Of a stretch of 9,031 bases of DNA, positions 1 to 4,795 are shown in pieces. Position 1 is the first letter of the stretch. Every line of letters starts with the position of its first letter. The position numbers were made by a program, and so were the translations under genes. Source of the DNA: Silvanigrellales bacterium (lineage in GTDB: Bacteria; Bdellovibrionota_B; Oligoflexia; Silvanigrellales; Silvanigrellaceae); NCBI GenBank assembly GCA_028285285.1, contig JANQPW010000647.1, positions 1-9,031 on the forward strand, in the 5' to 3' direction. Under the pieces are notes generated by a model. It saw only the letters and a list, made by a program, of their open reading frames with translations, had not been told where the DNA came from and did no database searches.

Positions 1-121
1 AGATGATGGAAAATTCACAACCGTTGCCGTTGAGTACGACGGAGACTCGCGACGGTTTTCCAAAATCACCACCACAGACGGGGATGGAGCTCTGATCCAA
101 ACCGAGGTTTTCACCTACTGA
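1..121 (+). CDS. C-terminal end of an unrecognised protein (5' end outside window)
   Basis: An open frame enters from the left edge (first whole codon at base 2) and stops at TGA 119-121, leaving 39 residues. The fragment alternates polar and hydrophobic residues and is rich in Thr, Asp and Gly (for example VAVEYDGDSRRF and ITTTDGDGALIQTEVF), which suggests beta strands ending in an aromatic residue. This could be the end of a secreted or surface beta-rich protein, but the piece is too short to assign a family. The frame is on the same strand as the LemA gene and ends 117 bases before it. No clear terminator hairpin with a T-run lies between them. Confidence 0.55.
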   Translation, partial: DDGKFTTVAVEYDGDSRRFSKITTTDGDGALIQTEVFTY

Positions 122-224
122 CCCGCCACCCTTCACCCCTGTGCTTGCCCTTCTTGGCAAAAGGTGTTTGATCAGAACCAAGGCGTCGAAATCGCCGAGA
201 ATGGTTCAAAGGATGACAATCTGC

Positions 225-230
225 AGGAGA
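225..230 (+). promoter_or_regulatory. Ribosome binding site that fixes the LemA start
   Basis: AGGAGA lies 8 bases before ATG 239. The upstream in-frame GTG at 164 has no comparable Shine-Dalgarno sequence and would add 25 residues before an already long signal region, so the ATG at 239 is preferred. Confidence 0.6.
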
Positions 231-238
231 CCTCTGAT

Positions 239-895
239 ATGAGTTTCCCAATTTCAAAGGGCATGGCAGCCGTCAGCAAAAAAACGGGACTGACTTTCCG
301 CTGGTTTGCCCACCCACTCGCCTTGTTTATTGTGACGCTGCTCCTTTCGGGTTGCGGACTTCGTTCCATTCCCCAGGCCAAAAATGCGGTTGATGCCGCC
401 CTTGCGGAAACCACCAACCAATACAAACGCCGGGCTGACCTCATTCCCAATTTGGTCAAGACTGTGAAGGGCTACGCCTCGCATGAGAAAGAGACACTCC
501 AGGCCGTTGTAGAAGCCCGGGCAAAAGCCACACAAGCCACTATCGACCCTTCGAATCTCAGCCCCGAACAGGTGCAAAAGTTTCAGCAAGCCCAGGGCTC
601 TCTCAGCACTGCGTTGGGAAAACTCATGGTTGTTGTGGAGAAGTACCCCAATCTCAAGGCCGATCGAAACTTCCGAGAACTGCAGGCACAACTCGAGGGA
701 ACTGAAAATCGCATCACGGTCGCTCGACAGCGCCACATTGCCGCCATTGAGCAATTCAACAACCTCGTCACGGTACCCCCTGAAAGCTGGACGAACAGCC
801 TGATTTATTCCTACGAAAAGATGACGCAATGGAGCGTGGGTGAGGCTGAAAAAACACGGATTGAGTCAGCTCCTGAGGTCGACTTTGGCGAGTGA
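239..895 (+). CDS. lemA: LemA family lipoprotein
   Basis: The product is 218 residues. Residues 26-38 are hydrophobic and end in LSGC with Cys39, a lipobox, so the protein is probably lipid-anchored in the cell envelope after a rather long 25-residue n-region. From about residue 45 to the end it matches the LemA family closely: KRRADLIPNLVKTVKGYASH, then EKETLQAVVEARAKA, then YPNLKADRNFRELQAQLEGT followed by ENRI and ARQ. The C-terminus ends in APEVDFGE, like the usual PKVDF ending. LemA proteins are helical envelope proteins of uncertain function, commonly encoded next to TPM-domain proteins, as here. The start at 239 was chosen for its AGGAGA site. The gene overlaps the next one, so it is the first gene of a three-gene operon. 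The family call is secure; the biological role is not known. Confidence 0.93.
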   Translation: MSFPISKGMAAVSKKTGLTFRWFAHPLALFIVTLLLSGCGLRSIPQAKNAVDAALAETTNQYKRRADLIPNLVKTVKGYASHEKETLQAVVEARAKATQATIDPSNLSPEQVQKFQQAQGSLSTALGKLMVVVEKYPNLKADRNFRELQAQLEGTENRITVARQRHIAAIEQFNNLVTVPPESWTNSLIYSYEKMTQWSVGEAEKTRIESAPEVDFGE

Positions 896-1718
896 GACTC
901 AGGGGAACTTCGAACCAACTCTGCTGCGAAAGCTTCTGTGGTCAGCCCTCTTGCTGTTCGCGTTCTTGAGCGCTTTCTCTTGGCCAGACGCGTCAGCTGA
1001 GGCTTCAACCTCCTTTGAAATTCCAACACTGCAAAACCCCGTTACTGACCAGGCTGAGATTGTGGACCCCCACACCGAGTCTTGGCTCAACGCGACCCTC
1101 AGAACCCTGCAGCGCATGCAAGGCAGTCAAATCGCTGTGCTCACTGTGCCCACCATTGGCGACCTGACCATTGAGCAAGCCTCCATTCAGGTCACCGACA
1201 AATGGAAACTCGGCACAGCCGAAAAAGACGATGGGGTGCTCCTCATGGTTGTGACCGACGTGCGAAAACTGCGCATCGAGGTGGGTCAGGGCCTTGAGGG
1301 AGACATTCCAGACGCCATTGCTAAGCGCATCATCGACGAGGTCATGACTCCCCTCTTTAGATCGGGAAACATGAGTGACGGAGTTGTGGCGGGCACCTAC
1401 CAGGTAGCTCTCAGGGCCAACCCCAACCTTGATGTGTCGTCCCTCTTCAAACAGCGAGCCCCAAGCCACTTTGGCAAATCGTCCCAGGGGGGCAAACCCA
1501 AACCCCTCGGCCCTCTGGGTATTCTCGAAATCATTTTCTTTGGCATTTTATTGCTCTTTGGGCTGTTCACCCGCACAGGACGAAACCTCTTGTTTTTGCT
1601 GCTTCTCACGGGCCGCTCTGGTGGCGGCTTCAGCCGAGGCGGCGGTTTCGGCGGAGGTGGTGGTTTCGGCGGCGGTGGCGGTGGTTTCAGCGGCGGTGGC
1701 GCCTCGGGAGGATGGTGA
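840..1718 (+). CDS. TPM-domain (YgcG-type) exported membrane protein with glycine-rich tail
   Basis: The product is 292 residues from GTG 840. Order: N-terminal signal segment (hydrophobic about 32-48, likely cut after ASA at 51-53), TPM domain at about 64-190, hydrophobic membrane segment at 226-256, and a glycine-rich tail at 258-292 ending in GGW. The TPM core is clear from VTDQAEIVDP, QIAVLTVPTIGDLTIEQ, KDDGVLLMVV and RIEVGQGLEGDIPDAIAKRI. The plant homologue of this domain acts in photosystem II repair and has been reported as a phosphatase; bacterial members have no agreed function. The domain should lie outside the inner membrane. There is no ATG start. GTG 840 (GGAG 5 bases upstream) overlaps lemA by 56 bases. 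TTG 885 (GAGGT 5 bases upstream) overlaps by 11 and gives a tidier signal peptide, so the true start may be 885. TPM identity is firm. Confidence 0.9.
   Translation: MRLKKHGLSQLLRSTLASETQGNFEPTLLRKLLWSALLLFAFLSAFSWPDASAEASTSFEIPTLQNPVTDQAEIVDPHTESWLNATLRTLQRMQGSQIAVLTVPTIGDLTIEQASIQVTDKWKLGTAEKDDGVLLMVVTDVRKLRIEVGQGLEGDIPDAIAKRIIDEVMTPLFRSGNMSDGVVAGTYQVALRANPNLDVSSLFKQRAPSHFGKSSQGGKPKPLGPLGILEIIFFGILLLFGLFTRTGRNLLFLLLLTGRSGGGFSRGGGFGGGGGFGGGGGGFSGGGASGGW
1611..1715 (+). repeat. Glycine-rich low-complexity coding repeat
   Basis: This is a run of imperfect GGTTTCGGCGGCGGTGGC-like units inside the TPM gene. It encodes about 35 residues that are almost all Gly with spaced Phe, Ser and Ala, ending in GGW. 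Such tails are typical of the family. On the minus strand the same bases read as a proline-rich frame that is not a gene. Slippage between units could change the tail length between strains. Confidence 0.8.
1706..1712 (+). promoter_or_regulatory. Strong ribosome binding site for the second TPM-family gene
   Basis: GGGAGGA lies inside the last codons of the upstream gene, with GGAGG ending 8 bases before ATG 1720. It fixes this start even though the frame stays open back to 1429. Confidence 0.75.
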
Positions 1719-1719
1719 C

Positions 1720-2373
1720 ATGATTCCAAGTTGGCTGCGGCGGCACTTGAGTGAGAAAGACTTAGGCACCATAGAGTCACAGGTGGCCGAGGTTGAAAAA
1801 ATGACCTCTGGGGAGATCGTTCCCATGGTGGTGCGCCGTTCCTCGACGGTGGGGCACGTTCCCGTGGTTTTGTTCTGCGGTTTTTTTCTTCTGTTTTTTG
1901 CAACTGGTTTGGCCGAGCTGCAGAGGGATGTCTTAGGCGCAGAAAGCCCACTGTGGTGGCTCCTCAATGCTCTGCTCTTTTCAGGTGTTTCTCTCGCTTT
2001 GGCTCGATTGCCTTTCGTGCAAAGGCACCTCATTTCTCAAGAAGATATTGATCACCAGGTTTCCCAACGGGCACAACTCGAGTTCTACCAAGCCCAGCTT
2101 CGGCAAACAGAAGGAAGAACGGGAGTGCTGATTTTTTTATCGCTCATGGAGCATCGGGTCGTGGTGCTCGCCGACTCCAGCATCGCCAGTAAGTTACCAC
2201 CAAAAACATGGAAAGATGTGGTGGAGTTGCTTGTGGGAGGTGTGAAAAAGGGGTCAATGACGGATGGCTTCTGCCAGGCATTGACCAAGTGTGGTGAAGT
2301 CCTCGCACCGCAGTTCCCCATCCAGGACGGAGATCAAAATGAACTGAGGAACCACCTCCTCATCAAAGAGTAA
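1720..2373 (+). CDS. Second TPM-family membrane protein with inserted transmembrane hairpin
   Basis: The product is 217 residues from ATG 1720, which lies one base after the stop of the previous gene and has a strong GGGAGGA site. An N-terminal helix (residues 8-28) leads into TSGEIVPMVVRRSS, typical of the start of the TPM fold. Two hydrophobic stretches follow (about 46-66 and 77-100), forming a hairpin. After these come a helix (105-130) and the strand pair RTGVLIFLSLMEHRVVVLAD (133-152), then helices to about 195. The TPM fold therefore appears split by a membrane hairpin, the layout of the smaller TPM proteins that accompany LemA and YgcG-type proteins. There is no signal peptide, so both halves probably face the cytoplasm. 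It is the third gene of the lemA operon and ends 12 bases before the convergent sensor gene. Family call is good; function unknown. Confidence 0.85.
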   Translation: MIPSWLRRHLSEKDLGTIESQVAEVEKMTSGEIVPMVVRRSSTVGHVPVVLFCGFFLLFFATGLAELQRDVLGAESPLWWLLNALLFSGVSLALARLPFVQRHLISQEDIDHQVSQRAQLEFYQAQLRQTEGRTGVLIFLSLMEHRVVVLADSSIASKLPPKTWKDVVELLVGGVKKGSMTDGFCQALTKCGEVLAPQFPIQDGDQNELRNHLLIKE

Positions 2374-2385
2374 AAGGCAACGGCA

Positions 2386-4653
2386 TTAGGACGCGCGACC
2401 ACCCCCCTGCTTCATGGACTCATGGAGGCGCTGATGGAAGTAGTGCAAAATGCGTTGGCTCTCAGCTTTTGCCAAAGAACTGTAGCGCACCCCAATGATA
2501 AACTGGTCGGGGTCTTGCGTGCTCGGCCCTCCCCACTGCACCGTTACCGCAGCCCGAAATGGGGCTTCCGATTCTGGGAACTCGGCGGGCCAAAGCTTAA
2601 ATGTGGCTCCATTGGCAATGTAGTGGGTGCTCCGGAGCCGCAAACCCGTTTGAGAAAAATCCAACACATCAAAAGCCCCTTCATCACTTTGAAGAGAGCA
2701 CTCTCTCCCTTTTTTGAAGGCAAAGCGGTTGTCTTCACGCTTGATTTGGTTGTAGGAGCGAAAAATCTCCGTGGCATGCCGCAACTGTTGGGGGTCTTCG
2801 TTGAAGGGGTTGAACTCATAAGATGCCAACCACTCATTCGAGTCTTCAAACTGAACGGAGCGCGGTGTTGACCAGTTTTCTAAGCTGTGTCCAGCTTCGG
2901 TTTTGAGCACCTCCAGACTCGACTCACTCGCCAAAATAAGAAAGGGCTCGCAGCGTGCGGCGAGTTGTTTCACAAGATCCACCCCTGCCCCAATGATTTG
3001 GGTTTCCAAGCGCCCAAAGAGGTTGAGCACTGCAAGGCGAGCCGTGCACGTGTTTAGGGCAATACGCACCGGAAAGGGAGGCAGAGCGTTAGAGTTGAAG
3101 TCATGGATTCGACCCACAGAATGCACTTGAATCTCCCGAGCGCACATCAGCGCACTGGTCACATGACCCTGGTGGAGCAACGCCAGGTTGCTTTCGGCAT
3201 AAGAGTCTTCAGATCGGACCAACTCATCTCCAAAAGCCACCAGCAACCCATCTGCAGACACTTCAGAAACGATGCCTCCGTGCTGATGAACAATCCGGAT
3301 CATGTCTGAAAGCAGCTCTGTGATCTGCCGCACTGTGTCGGCGGGTGGGGTGTTTTCTATGGTTTTGGAAAAACCGATCACATCAATATCCATGAGGGTG
3401 ACACAGCACTCCAAACTTTCTTCGGGAGCTTCTGCGTAAAGCGCAGCAAACTCAGGAATTTGATGCTCAGTGAGGGCCACAGAAAACTGTGAGTGGAGCA
3501 GCTCCTCCTGTTGGCGCTCACGAAACAGCCGGTAGAAACCACCCAGAAGGCAAGCAGGAAGAAACACGAATGCCATTTCAGTCCATGGAAGGATCACTTC
3601 AGTTGACGCGTAAAGCAGCGGCCCACCCACTATGTGAGCAACCAGAACACCAATAGAAAGAACAAGAAATGCTCGAGGCTTCATGAAAAAGACTGCCAGT
3701 AGAAAAGCGACTGCCAGCAAGCTGACATACACGGACAGGCCGCTAAAAAAGCGCGGCCAGCGGTTGTTCAAAAGACGATCGGCGGTTTCAGCAATCTGCA
3801 GCACTTCGGCCCTCACACCAGGTGACTGAGGCCATTGCTGGCTCTCTTGAATGATCACCACGGAGTCGTTGGAAAGAGAATCAGAAAAACTCTCCGGATC
3901 AGCCACAAACTCATCAAAGGGGAGGTGCTTACCTTCCCAGGCCGATGCACCGGTGTGAACAGGGAGCACCCAAGGACCTTGGGCGCCGAGTTTGATGTTT
4001 GTTTCATTGAGGCGAAGAAGACTCCCATCTCGTTTCACAATCGGTCCCGCCTGCAGACCCAATTGCTTGCTCCAATTCAGCTCACCCCGTCTGTCAGTTT
4101 TGAGAAGCGGAACAAAGCCTGAAGCGTCCCAAGGTTGCAAATGGCCATAAGAAACCTTTTCTGCAAACTCCACTGGCCCACCCACAAGCACTGAGGCTGA
4201 AACGGGGCTGAGCTCCACACCACCCAGTCGATCCACGTGCGAAGCATTATCGGCTGTGTCACGCTCCACAAGCCGAGAAGAAAAAACAAGAGACCCTCCA
4301 AGGTTTTTCAGGGAGAGATTTTTCCAGTGCGGAGCCCCCATGTGTTCTGCGACCAGAACTCTTTGAGCCGGAGATTTTGCCAAGAATGTGAGAGCTTTCT
4401 CCCACTTTTCGATGCCTACCGGTTCCCGGAGAGTGGCTTCCTCACCATTTACGGAGGGAGAAATCACAACAACTCTGGGGTCGGCCGCCGGCCGCATTCC
4501 CAGAAAGTTGCGAACCGCTTCACCAACAGGAAGAAGGGTTGAAGACGTGATGTGATCCATGACAAAGAATGAGTAAAGTGACTGCAATAATGCACCGGTT
4601 ACAAGCAGCAGTGCTGTTGCCTGAAGCCGAAATTTTTTGTTTCGAGATACCAT
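2386..4653 (-). CDS. CHASE2 sensor - class III (pseudo)cyclase - PilZ protein
   Basis: The product is 755 residues. Residues 8-31 are a transmembrane helix. Residues 35-300 fit CHASE2, an extracytoplasmic sensor domain: ADPRVVVISP near its start and SPGVRAEVLQIAETADRLLN at its end. Three transmembrane helices follow (about 302-323, 327-349, 354-376), as is usual for CHASE2 proteins. Residues 415-590 are a class III adenylate/guanylate cyclase homology domain. Metal Asp424 (DVIGFS) and Asp468 (SADGLLVAFG) are present, 44 residues apart as in active enzymes. The base-selecting Lys and Asp are Glu464 and Ala556, and the transition-state Asn and Arg are Asp559 and Gln563, so cyclase activity is doubtful. 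Residues 638-745 are a PilZ domain with R639xxxR643 and D665xSxxG670, the two c-di-GMP-binding motifs. The protein probably couples an envelope signal to c-di-GMP. It has its own transcript, divergent from the HEAT gene. The domain calls are firm and the inactivity is inferred. Confidence 0.9.
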   Translation of the reverse strand: MVSRNKKFRLQATALLLVTGALLQSLYSFFVMDHITSSTLLPVGEAVRNFLGMRPAADPRVVVISPSVNGEEATLREPVGIEKWEKALTFLAKSPAQRVLVAEHMGAPHWKNLSLKNLGGSLVFSSRLVERDTADNASHVDRLGGVELSPVSASVLVGGPVEFAEKVSYGHLQPWDASGFVPLLKTDRRGELNWSKQLGLQAGPIVKRDGSLLRLNETNIKLGAQGPWVLPVHTGASAWEGKHLPFDEFVADPESFSDSLSNDSVVIIQESQQWPQSPGVRAEVLQIAETADRLLNNRWPRFFSGLSVYVSLLAVAFLLAVFFMKPRAFLVLSIGVLVAHIVGGPLLYASTEVILPWTEMAFVFLPACLLGGFYRLFRERQQEELLHSQFSVALTEHQIPEFAALYAEAPEESLECCVTLMDIDVIGFSKTIENTPPADTVRQITELLSDMIRIVHQHGGIVSEVSADGLLVAFGDELVRSEDSYAESNLALLHQGHVTSALMCAREIQVHSVGRIHDFNSNALPPFPVRIALNTCTARLAVLNLFGRLETQIIGAGVDLVKQLAARCEPFLILASESSLEVLKTEAGHSLENWSTPRSVQFEDSNEWLASYEFNPFNEDPQQLRHATEIFRSYNQIKREDNRFAFKKGRECSLQSDEGAFDVLDFSQTGLRLRSTHYIANGATFKLWPAEFPESEAPFRAAVTVQWGGPSTQDPDQFIIGVRYSSLAKAESQRILHYFHQRLHESMKQGGGRAS

Positions 4654-4660
4654 AGAACTG

Positions 4661-4665
4661 ACCTC
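4661..4665 (-). promoter_or_regulatory. Ribosome binding site of the CHASE2-cyclase-PilZ gene
   Basis: Read on the minus strand this is GAGGT, 7 bases before the ATG at 4653-4651. It supports that start, which places the first transmembrane helix directly after a short basic N-terminus. Confidence 0.55.
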
Positions 4666-4700
4666 GTTAGCCTATCGACAATAGTGTGCTTCGCTGGGGA

Positions 4701-4727
4701 CTATCGGACACCCGAAGTAAAGATTGA
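4701..4727 (-). promoter_or_regulatory. Possible sigma-28-like promoter for the sensor gene
   Basis: On the minus strand TCAATCTT (4727-4720), exactly 11 bases, then TCCGATAG (4708-4701) fit the flagellar sigma-28 consensus TAAAGTTT-N11-GCCGATAA at 5 of 8 and 6 of 8 positions. The -10-like box ends 47 bases upstream of the start codon. Its -35-like box overlaps that of the divergent candidate. The match is degenerate and could be chance. Confidence 0.25.
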
Positions 4728-4744
4728 GCAAAATGCACCGAAAG
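4718..4744 (+). promoter_or_regulatory. Possible sigma-28-like promoter for the HEAT-HEPN operon
   Basis: TAAAGATT (4718-4725), 11 bases, then ACCGAAAG (4737-4744) fit the sigma-28 consensus TAAAGTTT-N11-GCCGATAA at 7 of 8 and 5 of 8 positions with exact spacing. The box ends 51 bases before ATG 4796, a normal distance for a promoter with a short leader. No better sigma-70 promoter was seen by eye in 4654-4795. Assignment to sigma-28 is an inference. Confidence 0.35.
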
Positions 4745-4795
4745 CGAGGGTTCATCGTGCGTGCCCGCTGAGGTTCGTGCCACAAAGGAGCAGAA

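Noticed and set aside
145..160. TTGCC-N6-GGCAA hairpin as a terminator before lemA
   Set aside because: Five-base stem and no T-run after it; insufficient for an intrinsic terminator.
164..238. GTG start at 164 extending the LemA protein by 25 residues
   Set aside because: No Shine-Dalgarno match before it, while ATG 239 has AGGAGA at 8 bases and gives a more usual lipoprotein signal.
1429..1719. Upstream extension of the second TPM-family gene over the first
   Set aside because: The frame is open but lies inside the TPM gene, is low-complexity Ala/Val, and the strong binding site selects ATG 1720.
1397..1951. Minus-strand frame with a proline-rich protein
   Set aside because: It is the complement of the glycine-rich TPM tail and crosses two well-supported plus-strand genes; composition artefact.
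2374..2385. Bidirectional terminator between the convergent genes
   Set aside because: Only 12 bases and no inverted repeat seen there or just beside it.
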